Assembly: GCA_023407575.1 (NCBI GenBank)
Contig: JAEYLX010000067.1
Location: forward strand, 124,001 to 188,000
Reading direction: 5' to 3'
Origin: Bacillota bacterium
GTDB lineage: Bacteria; Bacillota; Clostridia; Lachnospirales; Lachnospiraceae
DNA length: 64,000 nucleotides
Shown: one piece after another, positions 25,931-34,155 of the stretch
Layout: every line of letters begins with the position of its first letter
How positions within the stretch are numbered: the stretch's first letter is position 1
Notes under the pieces: model-generated
Told to the model about the DNA's origin: nothing
What the model saw: the letters and a program-made list of their open reading frames with translations, nothing else
The model's database searches: none
Translations under genes and position numbers: made by a program

Positions 25931-27643
25931 CTAATATTGTGCTACAAAGCCGTTATTACCAAAAAGTAATTCTTGCTCTATCAAATATGTGGAGTTAATA
26001 TTGCCTACTACTTGGTCCACTTTGCCTGCTGATTTCTTTTTATTGACGTATTTATTTTTATTAGTATCCTCTGTGCATCTTGCATTTTGATAATTTTCCT
26101 CAAGCATTCGGTTTTCATCATAAAAATATTGCTTGTTTAGTATTTTTTCCTTAAGCCATTTTGTTGAAGAATGTAAAACGCTTGAATGTTGTTTGATTTC
26201 AACGCATTCATACCCAGCTGCTTCGAATTTCTGTATAGAACTTAATGCGTTCCACCTGTCATAACCTATCTGAACTATTTTTACACCATACTTCTCCTCT
26301 AGACTTAACACATACTTTTCAACTTCAAGATAATCAATAACTTCATTTCCGCAAGCTATACAATCCTTATCTTTGATTAGCTTTTTGTAATCTACCCCTT
26401 CTTTTTTGGTCTTTTTATCAATTAGATCAGCAGGGATAAATCCCATTGTTCTTGTATAAAGAATTGCGTCATCTTTATTAGTTCCTTCAAATGTCTTCAT
26501 ATCAACTGATACATTGTCGTCCGACATAGCCAGGTCAAGCCCTAGCCAAACCCTCCTACCTTTCCACCAAGCATCATCCTTTTTGCGTTTACAGACACGT
26601 ACTTTAGTTATTTCTACATATCCTTCAACGCCTAATCCCTTATATTTAATGTTATTATGCTTGCATAGATAGTTTTCGCGCTTGTTCTCGTAATCAATAG
26701 CATCAGTTCTTTTCTCCAGTAATTTCTTAAACACTCTTTTTATATCTATTGTTACTGGATTGCTCTGATAAATGACAAGATCATTTGTCTGCCACTGGTC
26801 GTTTACAAGCAAATAATCGTCAGGTTCGTAAAGCAAAGCAAATATTCTTTTATTATCTCTCAAACCATATAATGTTTTCTTTGCTTTATCGGTTTCATCT
26901 ATCATTACATTGTTGTCATTTGGGTATTCTGTGCTTATTATTATGCCTAGCGCATTTAACAGAGTTATTTGCCCTGACCTCATTGCCTCCACCGGATATG
27001 AGTCCATTGCTCCAGCTTCATCCGCTAAAAACGCTGAAGGCAATTTGCCATCCATAGTATCTTCACTATAAGCAAGTGGAGTATATTCGCTATCAGTAAG
27101 CATGCATCTGATTTCACTTCTTAGTGTTTTGAATACCGGTTCCAATTCATCACATAATAGCGGGCTGGATTTGATAATTTTTTGAATAGCAATTTGTAAT
27201 TCTTTCGAAAGTTTTAAATCTGGAGCAACAGAAAAGAACCTAGAAAATCTAGGTTCAGTTAACATTAGCAATATAAATATTACAGCTGAATTAAAAGTTT
27301 TGAAATTCTTGCGGGCTATTTTCAACAAAGCAGTTTCATAATACCTTACCTCAATACCGTCATCTTCATCAATCATTTTGGTACAAAACACCGCTGTTAT
27401 AAAAAGCATTGCATAATTTTCAAGTGATTCATCTAACGGTTTTTTTAAATCAGGGTGTACCATTAATTTCAGCAACTTTATTATTTTATCGTAGGTAGCT
27501 TCGTTTATAAATGCTTCATCGTCTTTTCCATCGGATATTAATTTCCATAACTCACATTGCTTTTTCACATATATAGGAACTTTATTGTTTAATTCTTCTA
27601 ATGCAAATTCACAATATTTATATGCTCTACTATCTTGTATCAA
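25931..27643 (-). CDS. Terminase large subunit
   Basis: The 570-residue motor has an ATPase domain in which the P-loop equivalent reads LLKIARKNFKT (usually ARKNGKT), followed by FLADEAGAMDSYP as Walker B/catalytic region. The C-terminal nuclease begins WLGLDLAMSDD. The start is TTG at 27643. The Phe in the P-loop-like motif is unusual but the rest is intact. It packages DNA with TerS and probably the nearby HNH. Confidence 0.93.
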   Translation of the reverse strand: MIQDSRAYKYCEFALEELNNKVPIYVKKQCELWKLISDGKDDEAFINEATYDKIIKLLKLMVHPDLKKPLDESLENYAMLFITAVFCTKMIDEDDGIEVRYYETALLKIARKNFKTFNSAVIFILLMLTEPRFSRFFSVAPDLKLSKELQIAIQKIIKSSPLLCDELEPVFKTLRSEIRCMLTDSEYTPLAYSEDTMDGKLPSAFLADEAGAMDSYPVEAMRSGQITLLNALGIIISTEYPNDNNVMIDETDKAKKTLYGLRDNKRIFALLYEPDDYLLVNDQWQTNDLVIYQSNPVTIDIKRVFKKLLEKRTDAIDYENKRENYLCKHNNIKYKGLGVEGYVEITKVRVCKRKKDDAWWKGRRVWLGLDLAMSDDNVSVDMKTFEGTNKDDAILYTRTMGFIPADLIDKKTKKEGVDYKKLIKDKDCIACGNEVIDYLEVEKYVLSLEEKYGVKIVQIGYDRWNALSSIQKFEAAGYECVEIKQHSSVLHSSTKWLKEKILNKQYFYDENRMLEENYQNARCTEDTNKNKYVNKKKSAGKVDQVVGNINSTYLIEQELLFGNNGFVAQY

Positions 27644-28183
27644 TTAATCACCGCCTAATGCCTGCATTAAAGGGTTAGTCTTGCTTTGTGATTTCTTTGG
27701 TATACTTCTTAAAGCAGCTGCTATAGTCATTATGTTTTCTTTTTCAATATCGAGAAGCATTTTTCTTTTAGATTGTATTTGTTTATCAATAGATAATTGT
27801 TTAGCTATGAATTTGTCTTTATACTCGATGTATTCCAAATATTCTATTGCTCTATCTTCAAACTGCTCTGTGAGTTCTTCGATATCTCTGTCAATCTGGT
27901 ATATTCGCTCTTCGAAACCTTTACACTCTGCCATAATAATGCAATATCTATTTATAATTCCCTCGTAAATTGCATCGTTTTTATTGATATTTGACAGCAA
28001 ACTATTCAATCTTTTAAACTCTTTATGAGCTATAGGGTTACTTTTTACTTCTGGCCGTTCCTTTAACTCAACGCCAGTCGCAAGAGCTTCTTCCCCTTGT
28101 TTTCTTTGATTTAGTTCTGATTTTGTGCGGTGTGATTTCTTTTCTTTTACTAATACTAAATGTGATTTGGACGGTGTTGGCAA
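27644..28183 (-). CDS. Terminase small subunit, P27 family
   Basis: The 179-residue protein starts MPTPSKSHLVLV, the typical P27 opening, from TTG at 28183 with AAAGGAGAG upstream; the longer frame to 28234 lacks an SD. Helical region IAHKEFKRLNSLLSNINKNDAIYEGIINRYCIIMAECKG follows. It recognises the packaging site and abuts TerL with no gap. Confidence 0.88.
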   Translation of the reverse strand: MPTPSKSHLVLVKEKKSHRTKSELNQRKQGEEALATGVELKERPEVKSNPIAHKEFKRLNSLLSNINKNDAIYEGIINRYCIIMAECKGFEERIYQIDRDIEELTEQFEDRAIEYLEYIEYKDKFIAKQLSIDKQIQSKRKMLLDIEKENIMTIAAALRSIPKKSQSKTNPLMQALGGD

Positions 28184-28270
28184 TGGAAACTCTCCTTTCA
28201 AAAGTTGATGTGGGAATATTTTATTTAAAAGCATCCAGCGTCGGTGTTTTAGAATTTGTATTTTATGGGT

Positions 28271-28507
28271 TCATAACCCCCGGGGGTATACATTTGAATA
28301 TTTTTTTTTATTTTTGTAAATACTTGCTGCTCCAATAGGTATAATTCTGCCGTTGCAAGATATACAACCCACTCCATCTAACTGTTTCGGATATATATTT
28401 ATTTCACCACAGTCATAGCATTCATAAGCAATGTATTTACCGTGTTCTACTTTTTTTGGATTAATACCTCTCTTATTGGGCACCCTATTAATTTTTAGCA
28501 CTCTCAT
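28271..28507 (-). CDS. Small Cys-rich protein between HNH and TerS
   Basis: The 78-residue protein has CYDCG and CISCNG knuckles, a probable zinc ribbon, and overlaps the HNH stop by 20 bp. AGGAGCAAGAGA before the ATG supports it. Its last codons include the CCCCCGGGGG palindrome discussed as a cos candidate. Role unknown; its place suggests packaging or DNA binding. Confidence 0.7.
   Translation of the reverse strand: MRVLKINRVPNKRGINPKKVEHGKYIAYECYDCGEINIYPKQLDGVGCISCNGRIIPIGAASIYKNKKKYSNVYPRGL
28276..28287. other. Candidate cos site: GC palindrome upstream of TerS
   Basis: ACCCCCGGGGGT is a perfect 12-bp palindrome in AT-rich DNA, inside the terminase-HNH region and 93 bp upstream of the TerS start. 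HNH-dependent HK97-like phages usually have cos near here. The cut position is not shown by the sequence. Confidence 0.35.
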
Positions 28508-28901
28508 TCTCTTGCTCCTTTATGATGCTCAACACTACATCCTTTGGTATTTTGCCACACTCCATCATCTCATGATGCATGTCACATCCAGTTATCAAGT
28601 TGTCATTATCAAGTCTCTTTTCCCAATCCTCCATTAAAGAAATTGCATGATGAACCGATAAGTTGTTGTAAGTATACTGTTGTCTCGTTCCATATAGCTT
28701 ACGTATACATATTTGACATAACTGCTTGTCTCTCTCCTTAATCTCTTCTCTCTTATGTTGCCATTCACCTGATGATCTGAACTTATCTATTGCCCTATCT
28801 CTTTTAAATCTGCGTTGCCTATCATTGATAGCTGTTTGTTTATTAGGACATATATATTTACTATCATGGATCCTACTGCAATACTTACATGACTTTAACA
28901 T
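28488..28901 (-). CDS. HNH endonuclease associated with terminase
   Basis: The 137-residue protein has a Zn-binding knuckle (CKYCSR near 5, CQICIRKLYG near 66) and the HNH core LSVHHAISLMEDWEKRLDNDNLITGCDMHHEMME, about 83-115. AGGAGAGTCTA before ATG sets the start. HNH proteins adjacent to TerS/TerL are required for cos cleavage in HK97-type phages, and that is the likely role. Confidence 0.9.
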   Translation of the reverse strand: MLKSCKYCSRIHDSKYICPNKQTAINDRQRRFKRDRAIDKFRSSGEWQHKREEIKERDKQLCQICIRKLYGTRQQYTYNNLSVHHAISLMEDWEKRLDNDNLITGCDMHHEMMECGKIPKDVVLSIIKEQENESAKN

Positions 28902-29125
28902 TAGACTCTCCTGTTAATTATGTAATCCGATAAGTTGCTCTCTGTAATTCCAAATGCCTTATACAATGTATATATAGCTATAAAAGTTATTACAGATGCT
29001 ATTGCTAATCTAATAAAACATTTTACCTTAACATCTCTATCGTTTGTATCATCGATAATATCCCATTCTCTCCATATCTCCCAACTAAATATACAGAGGA
29101 TTAACATATTTAAAAACCAACACAT
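28901..29125 (-). CDS. Small prophage membrane protein
   Basis: The 74-residue protein has two hydrophobic segments (about 2-14 and 41-58) around a charged loop (REWDIIDDTNDRDVK). SD GGTGGTAGT is good and its stop overlaps the HNH start. Function unknown. Confidence 0.65.
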   Translation of the reverse strand: MCWFLNMLILCIFSWEIWREWDIIDDTNDRDVKVKCFIRLAIASVITFIAIYTLYKAFGITESNLSDYIINRRV

Positions 29126-29133
29126 ACTACCAC

Positions 29134-29373
29134 CTATTTACTTTCTTCTTTGCGATATACCATTAATCCTTTTGGCCCGTAGATATTCTGGTTTACTAAT
29201 TGAAACATCTTTTCAATATCGCACTCATGTACATATAATTTCCCGTCATCTGAATGAAGTATATTAAACGCGCTTGTTGTGTCAAATGCATCGTACAACC
29301 TACATCCTATTGCTATTCTGTCTATATCTTTTGTATTAATATTCATCCCGCTGGTTATATTACTTTTTGCCAT
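29134..29373 (-). CDS. Small prophage protein, unknown
   Basis: The 79-residue protein begins MAKSNITSGMNINTKDIDRI. The ATG at 29373 has AGGAGG at 4-5 nt, so it is preferred to the earlier ATG at 29388. No family or motif is recognised. It follows a terminator and precedes the membrane protein gene with 8 nt spacing. Confidence 0.65.
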   Translation of the reverse strand: MAKSNITSGMNINTKDIDRIAIGCRLYDAFDTTSAFNILHSDDGKLYVHECDIEKMFQLVNQNIYGPKGLMVYRKEESK

Positions 29374-29468
29374 ATATCCTCCTATCACATACTAACGGTC
29401 CCACCACTCCGTATTTTTATTAAGTATGTACACTACCCGCCTTTCGGCTCACCTAAATTGTTGCATAC

Positions 29469-29512
29469 AAAAAGCGCCGATATGATTTTATTTAATCAAC
29501 CAGCGCCTTTTT
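29469..29512 (-). terminator. Probable terminator after the ArpU-like gene
   Basis: AAAAAGCGC pairs with GCGCcTTTTT (one bulge) and the stem continues weakly inside. It marks the early/late boundary: the late-gene regulator lies just upstream and the packaging genes downstream. Confidence 0.55.
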
Positions 29513-29564
29513 ATTGAAGTTCGTATTTCTACTTCTTCACTATAGCATATTGTTGAGTGTCTTA

Positions 29565-29984
29565 CTATGTCATGTTTATGTTATTTAAAGCCCTACTGTG
29601 AAGTCTATGAGTTTGTTTCCAGCAGTATCCTATGTCCACACATATTTGTTCCCATGTCATGAATTGTATGTACCTTTTATGCAAAATACTGCTCTGTAAT
29701 CCATCTGGCATTGCTAATATTCTGGCTTCTATGTTAATCATCATTGACATGCATTCATTTCTAAGTTTGATTATTTCTGTTAATAGAACTTCACATTGTA
29801 CGATGTAGTCAGATAAATCCATCTGCTTGGAGCCTTTCGGCATGTCTGATAATATTTGCGTTTTGGCTGACCTCTTAGACTCAATTAAAGTATCCCTTTG
29901 TTCCTCAATAGACCTTAATTTCTTACATTTATTTTCGTACTGCTTCAGATATTCTTTTTTAGTTTCATTATCTGTCATCGGCAT
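29565..29984 (-). CDS. ArpU/RinA-like late transcription regulator
   Basis: The 139-residue protein is helical with a C-terminal sigma-70 region 4-like HTH (LHKRYIQFMTWEQICVDIGYCWKQTHRLHSRAL, about 102-135) and a coiled-coil N-terminus, the DUF1492/ArpU layout. It is the last early gene before the packaging block. Such proteins activate the late promoter upstream of terminase. Confidence 0.8.
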   Translation of the reverse strand: MPMTDNETKKEYLKQYENKCKKLRSIEEQRDTLIESKRSAKTQILSDMPKGSKQMDLSDYIVQCEVLLTEIIKLRNECMSMMINIEARILAMPDGLQSSILHKRYIQFMTWEQICVDIGYCWKQTHRLHSRALNNINMT

Positions 29985-30063
29985 CCCCTTCTTTCGCTGC
30001 TACACATATAACCACACAAAACATCCCTAGTATTGCACCTATTAACATTCCTAGTATAAACAT
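29968..30063 (-). CDS. DUF3789-like 31-aa membrane protein
   Basis: The frame from ATG 30063 reads MFILGMLIGAILGMFCVVIC followed by VAAKEGDADDR and overlaps the start of the regulator gene by 17 bp. The single Gly-rich membrane helix and the C-terminal AAKEGDAD segment match the DUF3789 pattern. Function unknown. Confidence 0.65.
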   Translation of the reverse strand: MFILGMLIGAILGMFCVVICVAAKEGDADDR

Positions 30064-30263
30064 TACTTTTCATCACCTCTTTTATTTGTATGATATCCCG
30101 TCATATCCGGTTGAGATGATAAATCTACTCCGATATAAAAATTACTGGCCAATTTCTTACCATCAATTTTCTTCATAAGTTCATAATCCTCCTGGACTAA
30201 CTTGCAATCCTTACAAGCGTCTGTATCTTCTTCTCGGCAGCGTATACAACGTTCTGTTCTCAT
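30063..30263 (-). CDS. Small Cys-rich prophage protein
   Basis: The 66-residue protein opens with CIRCREEDTDACKDC, a probable zinc knuckle, then a charged tail. GGGAGCGG precedes the ATG, which overlaps the previous stop (ATGA). Function unknown. Confidence 0.65.
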   Translation of the reverse strand: MRTERCIRCREEDTDACKDCKLVQEDYELMKKIDGKKLASNFYIGVDLSSQPDMTGYHTNKRGDEK

Positions 30264-30436
30264 AGGCGACCGCTCCCGTCTTTTTGCTTATTATTTATTT
30301 CTATTTTCAATTTTTTAATGCAATCCGGGCAAATATCATTTTTTTTGTTAGTAATTACACCTTTGTATATTAATTCGTATCTGTTATGTAGTTCTATTTT
30401 TTCTCCACATATATCACAAACTTTTATATCGCTCAT
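30260..30436 (-). CDS. Small zinc-ribbon protein (58 aa)
   Basis: The frame from ATG 30436 encodes MSDIKVCDICGEKIELHNRY and later ICPDCIKKLK, two CxxC pairs forming one ribbon. The leader carries GGGAGATAACC, a 16-bp sequence repeated before the next gene upstream. ATGA overlap couples it to the following gene. Function unknown. Confidence 0.7.
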   Translation of the reverse strand: MSDIKVCDICGEKIELHNRYELIYKGVITNKKNDICPDCIKKLKIEINNKQKDGSGRL

Positions 30437-30438
30437 GG

Positions 30439-30672
30439 TTATCTCCCTTCTACTGCTCCACCTTTAATACTTGCATTATTTACCTTGCTTATTTCTCCTG
30501 GATATATAGTGTACGAATACTTAGACATGCAATTACTACATGCTATTATGTTGTCATGCCCTACTCCATTTCCAAACTCAATGTCTTCGGACATGCATGT
30601 CGGAAAATTTTTATTATTGGGGCAAGATTCACATAGATTTTCTGTTTTGTCTGTCGTTCTTATTACTCGCAT
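30439..30672 (-). CDS. Small Cys-rich protein
   Basis: The 77-residue protein has CESCPNNKNFPTC and CSNCMSK motifs that could hold one Zn ion. The same GGGAGATAACC leader precedes it. Its stop lies two nt before the next ATG. Function unknown; it belongs to a run of Cys-rich early genes. Confidence 0.7.
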   Translation of the reverse strand: MRVIRTTDKTENLCESCPNNKNFPTCMSEDIEFGNGVGHDNIIACSNCMSKYSYTIYPGEISKVNNASIKGGAVEGR

Positions 30673-30696
30673 GTTAGGTTATCTCCCTTCTATAAA

Positions 30697-30978
30697 TCAA
30701 AATGTGCTTACCAGCTCATGCAACAACGCAATAGGTAATGTTATTATCCATATCAACCCGAATATGATACTCAAAGCAATTAATCCAATAACTATTAATA
30801 TCCTCTTAAAAAAGTGCAAGTATCCTTTAAATGTCATTAGATCACTATGGTGTTTAATACAATGCGTAATAAATTTCAGGTCGTGCCACCGGCTTATAAA
30901 CAGTTGATTGTACCATTTACCCTTTGTAACAAAGTTTTTACCACACGTATTACAACTACATCTACTTTCTGTAATCAT
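30697..30978 (-). CDS. Zinc-knuckle membrane protein
   Basis: The 93-residue protein has an N-terminal CSCNTCGKNF knuckle, a middle His/Cys stretch (WHDLKFITHCIKHH) and a hydrophobic C-terminus (about 55-90) long enough for one or two membrane passes. Start 30978 is set by GGAGGAAAA. Function unknown. Confidence 0.65.
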   Translation of the reverse strand: MITESRCSCNTCGKNFVTKGKWYNQLFISRWHDLKFITHCIKHHSDLMTFKGYLHFFKRILIVIGLIALSIIFGLIWIITLPIALLHELVSTF

Positions 30979-31003
30979 TTTTCCTCCATTTCTGCAATAA
31001 AAA

Positions 31004-31030
31004 ACCACCAACCTTTTATTGGTTAGTGGT
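31004..31030 (-). terminator. Terminator overlapping the end of the 31016-31162 gene
   Basis: ACCACcAACC pairs with GGTTaGTGGT around a 7-nt loop and is followed by TTTTTTATT on the minus strand. It covers the last codons of the small upstream gene. Confidence 0.75.
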
Positions 31031-31162
31031 CTGTTGTCTATCTTTTAATTGTTTAAATTCCTCCGACGTACCTATATCCGTATACTTTTTTAGCTCACTC
31101 GATAAATACCATCCGCCAACTCCTGACAGTACTGCTATAATAGCAAATATATAAATTAACAC
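31016..31162 (-). CDS. Small membrane protein (48 aa, GTG start)
   Basis: From GTG 31162 the frame reads MLIYIFAIIAVLSGVGGWYL followed by a charged tail ending QTTNQ. AAAGGAG lies 12 nt upstream, a long spacing, and no other start is in frame. One N-terminal membrane helix. Function unknown. Confidence 0.5.
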   Translation of the reverse strand: MLIYIFAIIAVLSGVGGWYLSSELKKYTDIGTSEEFKQLKDRQQTTNQ

Positions 31163-31195
31163 TTGCTTATCACGCTCCTTTTACATATTATACCA

Positions 31196-31402
31196 CTATC
31201 CATTATCCTTAGAGTCTTTTCTCCAATTTTTATACTTACCTGTTTTTACTCTGTTATCGCTGTGTGGCTCGTCTTCATCTATAAACCAATCGCGTCCTAT
31301 TTTAACAGCGGTTTTATATGACCCTCTCTGCGCTCTTTGCCTTGCTGTTACAGGAGCAATGTTATGTTTAGCTGCGTAATCACTTAGTAATATCTTGCTC
31401 AT
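31196..31402 (-). CDS. Small HTH (excisionase-like) protein
   Basis: The 68-residue basic protein has the MerR/excisionase-like pattern LSDYAAKHNIAPVTARQRAQ and then IGRDWFIDEDE, a wing followed by the usual W-I-D motif. SD GGAGG sits inside the end of the AP2 gene, which it overlaps by 23 bp. It could be the prophage excisionase or a regulator, though it is far from integrase. Confidence 0.65.
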   Translation of the reverse strand: MSKILLSDYAAKHNIAPVTARQRAQRGSYKTAVKIGRDWFIDEDEPHSDNRVKTGKYKNWRKDSKDNG

Positions 31403-32117
31403 TCTGGTCCTCCAAGGTCTTTTTATATTCTTCGTACCATGCTAAAAATTCGCCATATATTTCTTTTTCTGCGAGTTTTCTTGCATCAACAGCATCCTCC
31501 AGCTTATAAAACATCCCTAGATGATATTGCTTGCGCTTGAAATTAATATAGGCCCTATATTTGTTGTACGCTGGCATAAAAGAAACACCATTTACTCCTG
31601 TTGCATTGTTCTTATTTGTCTTTCTTCGACCGTCTATCGCGCTAATCAAAGTGCCATCAACGAGCATTTCATTTGTATGTACCACCCTTCCGTGCTCTAA
31701 CTGTTTATCCCTGTTATGTCCGCATGTCGTAATGGTGCCATTTATGACACGCTCCTTTTTCGTCCAAAACAAGTCTCCACAACTGCACTCACATTTTAAT
31801 TCATAATACCGTTCGCCTTTTTTATCATAAGCATTACGAACATCATGTATCCTAAATGCATTAATCGTGGTACCTATATAGGTAGTTCTTAGCTTTTTCA
31901 AGTATGAATCTGCACGTTCTGGATATTTTTTACCTTTCCCTCTGCAGCTTTGGCATCCATTACTTTTCCCAAGTCTTAATGTGCTAACGCTAATTTCTTT
32001 TATTATTCCACATCCCATACACTTAGCTTTTACATACCCACTACGATAATTATCCGCATCGCCTATGACTTTCCATCTGCCGAAAACTTTATTTTCCATT
32101 TCAGCATACTTTTTCAT
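31380..32117 (-). CDS. AP2-domain phage protein (homing-endonuclease-like)
   Basis: The 245-residue protein has Cys pairs (CMGCG, CQSCRGKG, CECSCG) in the N-terminal two thirds and a C-terminal AP2 DNA-binding domain, ATGVNGVSFMPAYNKYRAYI ... YHLGMFYKLEDAVDARK (about 180-235). Start 32117 follows GGGGTGG. AP2 domains of this kind occur in phage homing or structural-DNA-binding proteins; no HNH core is visible, so cutting activity is uncertain. Confidence 0.75.
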   Translation of the reverse strand: MKKYAEMENKVFGRWKVIGDADNYRSGYVKAKCMGCGIIKEISVSTLRLGKSNGCQSCRGKGKKYPERADSYLKKLRTTYIGTTINAFRIHDVRNAYDKKGERYYELKCECSCGDLFWTKKERVINGTITTCGHNRDKQLEHGRVVHTNEMLVDGTLISAIDGRRKTNKNNATGVNGVSFMPAYNKYRAYINFKRKQYHLGMFYKLEDAVDARKLAEKEIYGEFLAWYEEYKKTLEDQNEQDITK

Positions 32118-32143
32118 ATTTCCACCCCTAGCTCGGTTGTTTT

Positions 32144-32165
32144 GTGGAGAGCCTAAACTCTCCAC
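32144..32165 (-). promoter_or_regulatory. Hairpin in the leader of the AP2 gene
   Basis: GTGGAGAG and CTCTCCAC form a perfect 8-bp stem with a 6-nt loop, 27 nt before the AP2 start. No T run follows, so a role in mRNA stability or translation is likelier than termination. Confidence 0.45.
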
Positions 32166-32173
32166 CATTATTA

Positions 32174-32404
32174 TTACATCTCTATTTTTAATGTCCACCA
32201 AGATAAGTCAACTTTGTCAAGTTCAGTTTGGAGTTCTTCCACGGTTTCAATGCTTTCCAATTCTGGCATCTCTGCTTTAGGGTCTTCGTCTAACTGCCAA
32301 TTGTATTCGTCCTGATTATTTTGTAACCACGCTACTAAATCAACTAATTCTCCGTTTACTAACTCTGTTCTTTTTCCCTCGTTTAACTCTACTAATCTTA
32401 ACAT
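32174..32404 (-). CDS. Small acidic prophage protein
   Basis: The 76-residue acidic protein (VNGELVDLVAWLQNNQDEYNW, EELQTELDKVDLSWWTLKIEM) has CGGAGGTAAGAG before the ATG. The pattern of short early phage proteins with a Trp-rich end is common but no family is recognised. It follows the AAA ATPase after a 179-bp gap that may hold a promoter. Confidence 0.65.
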   Translation of the reverse strand: MLRLVELNEGKRTELVNGELVDLVAWLQNNQDEYNWQLDEDPKAEMPELESIETVEELQTELDKVDLSWWTLKIEM

Positions 32405-32583
32405 ATCTCTTACCTCCGTTTTAAATTTGTTTTATTTGATATATTCATAATACATCTTTAAAGATGTGATGTCAATAGGTATTTTAGAAATATTTTAAAA
32501 TATTTTCCACTAACCAATATTCGGTTTTCAATGTGCTATGCAGGAGCCGTTTGCCTGTTGCTCCTACATCTATAACAAATTAA

Positions 32584-33489
32584 CTACGCAATTTCCTCTG
32601 AAATTTTCTCTGATATAAATCTGATTAAATCATTCAACAACATGGATTGATTTTTATTGTTACTGACCAATTCCGTAATTTTATTGTTTGGGAAATCCAT
32701 ATTGATATCTTGCAGATATTTTCTAACCATACCTATTTTTTCAGCTTCATCGAGCACTTGGACTTCATGTTTTACGGAAAATCTCCTTAGTAAAGCTTCG
32801 TCAATTCTGTCCATTCGGTTAGTAGCCCCGATCACAATAACATCATTTGGTAGTTTATCAAATTCCTGCATGAGGGTAATTGTTATTCGAGCCATTTCTC
32901 CACCAGCACCGCCACTAGAACTTGAATTTGACCGTCTGATACTGATACAGTCAATTTCGTCCAACATAAAGACACATGGATTGCTTATTGCAAAAGAAAA
33001 AGCTTTGCTAATATTCTTTGATGTGCCACCCAATAAACTATCAACCAAACTCGAAAAATTCATATAGCAGAATGGCAACCCTGTTTTGAATGCTATATAT
33101 CTTCCGAATGTGGTCTTTCCTGTGCCGCTCTCTCCGTAAAGGAGCGTTGAGTTTATGTAAGGTATACCTATTTCCATAAGTCTCTGATTAACTTTCTGCA
33201 ACCTAATGATATTTTCATAAACTGCTTTTTCACGCTCTGAAAGATAATATCTTCCCTCCTTAAATGATAACGATACATCTTCTAGAGACAGGAGTCCTTT
33301 TAGATCATACGGCAGTTCAATCATATTAGCTCCAGACGATTCCAGAATTGATTTATATTTTTTACAAAACCATTGGTTTTTTTGTGTGGTATCCTCTATT
33401 AAGCAAGCAACCGCGCACTTCCTTGCCGACTGAATGTCATTTTCCGTTACTGCTCTTATCAATCTCTGTTGGTTATCTGTTAGTCCCAT
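32584..33489 (-). CDS. AAA-family ATPase
   Basis: The 301-residue protein has Walker A GESGTGKT near residue 118, Walker B FMLDEID near residue 171, sensor 1 IGATNR and an arginine finger in DEALLRRF, the classical AAA (FtsH/katanin-like) layout. An N-terminal helical domain (1-90) is unrelated to known substrate domains. It may remodel a protein-DNA complex in replication or act in an exclusion system; neither is shown here. Confidence 0.85.
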   Translation of the reverse strand: MGLTDNQQRLIRAVTENDIQSARKCAVACLIEDTTQKNQWFCKKYKSILESSGANMIELPYDLKGLLSLEDVSLSFKEGRYYLSEREKAVYENIIRLQKVNQRLMEIGIPYINSTLLYGESGTGKTTFGRYIAFKTGLPFCYMNFSSLVDSLLGGTSKNISKAFSFAISNPCVFMLDEIDCISIRRSNSSSSGGAGGEMARITITLMQEFDKLPNDVIVIGATNRMDRIDEALLRRFSVKHEVQVLDEAEKIGMVRKYLQDINMDFPNNKITELVSNNKNQSMLLNDLIRFISEKISEEIA

Positions 33490-33493
33490 ACAC

Positions 33494-33739
33494 TTTCCTT
33501 TCCGCTTATCAGCTAATCAGTTAAGACTTATATCTCTACAATCAGTGCAAAAATATGCAGTCATAATCTCTTTTTTATATCTTACTATTTCACTATCAGT
33601 GGTTACTCCGTATGTACATGTAGAGCCTGTATCTATTCTCTTACAACATTCATAACAATCATGTGCCTTCTTTGTTTTCTTTACGGTCTTAAATTTAGTA
33701 AACACTACTTATTTCCTTTCCGCTTATTAGCTAATCAAT
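33494..33739 (-). repeat. Two 28-bp stop-leader-SD repeats
   Basis: 33494-33521 and 33712-33739 differ at only two of 28 positions. Each starts with the TGA of the gene before it (TGATTAGCT), then AAGCGGAAAGGAAA, the SD of the gene after it. They flank the small Zn gene 33517-33705, so that gene could be gained or lost by recombination between them. Confidence 0.75.
33517..33705 (-). CDS. Small Cys-rich protein, GTG start
   Basis: The 62-residue basic protein has CYECCKRIDTGSTC and CTDC, a probable zinc ribbon of the type often found in phage early regions. GTG at 33705 follows GGAAAGGAAA. It lies between the two 28-bp repeats. Function unknown. Confidence 0.65.
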   Translation of the reverse strand: MFTKFKTVKKTKKAHDCYECCKRIDTGSTCTYGVTTDSEIVRYKKEIMTAYFCTDCRDISLN

Positions 33740-34130
33740 CGAATTCTTCGTCAAAATAGCTATCATCACCGCTATATGGTTCATATATATCCTTTATCCC
33801 TAAAATACAATACCCTTCCTGTAACCCAAATTGAGGACAATCCTTTAATACATAAGTTACGGTTTTTCTCAATACTTGACCTGTAAACCCATCCTCAAGT
33901 ACATTACCTGTATTTCTCCACTCCATGAGTAATAAAGTATCACCTTCTTGATAATTGCGGTCATTTAACCTAATTTCAAATATCTTCTTTCCGCTTTTTA
34001 CATCACCGAAAAACGGCTGTATTGTTTTTAACTTATGCTCTGTGTGATTCATCTTTTTGACCTCTTCTAGATAATCATCATACTGATCCGCATAAAAATC
34101 ATCTAACGCAGGGTTTTGACTATTTATCAT
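33735..34130 (-). CDS. DUF3850 (ASCH/PUA-like) protein
   Basis: The 131-residue protein has HKLKTIQPFFGDVKSGKKIFEIRLNDRNYQEGDTLLLMEW, the DUF3850 signature, at about 31-72, and ends GYCILGIKDI. The fold is related to ASCH/PUA domains that bind RNA or modified nucleotides. The first 26 residues may be extra, since a second ATG (MNHTEHKLK) also has an SD. It lies next to the DNA-modification block. Confidence 0.8.
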   Translation of the reverse strand: MINSQNPALDDFYADQYDDYLEEVKKMNHTEHKLKTIQPFFGDVKSGKKIFEIRLNDRNYQEGDTLLLMEWRNTGNVLEDGFTGQVLRKTVTYVLKDCPQFGLQEGYCILGIKDIYEPYSGDDSYFDEEFD

Positions 34131-34155
34131 GTTTTAACCTCTCTGCCTCTATAGG

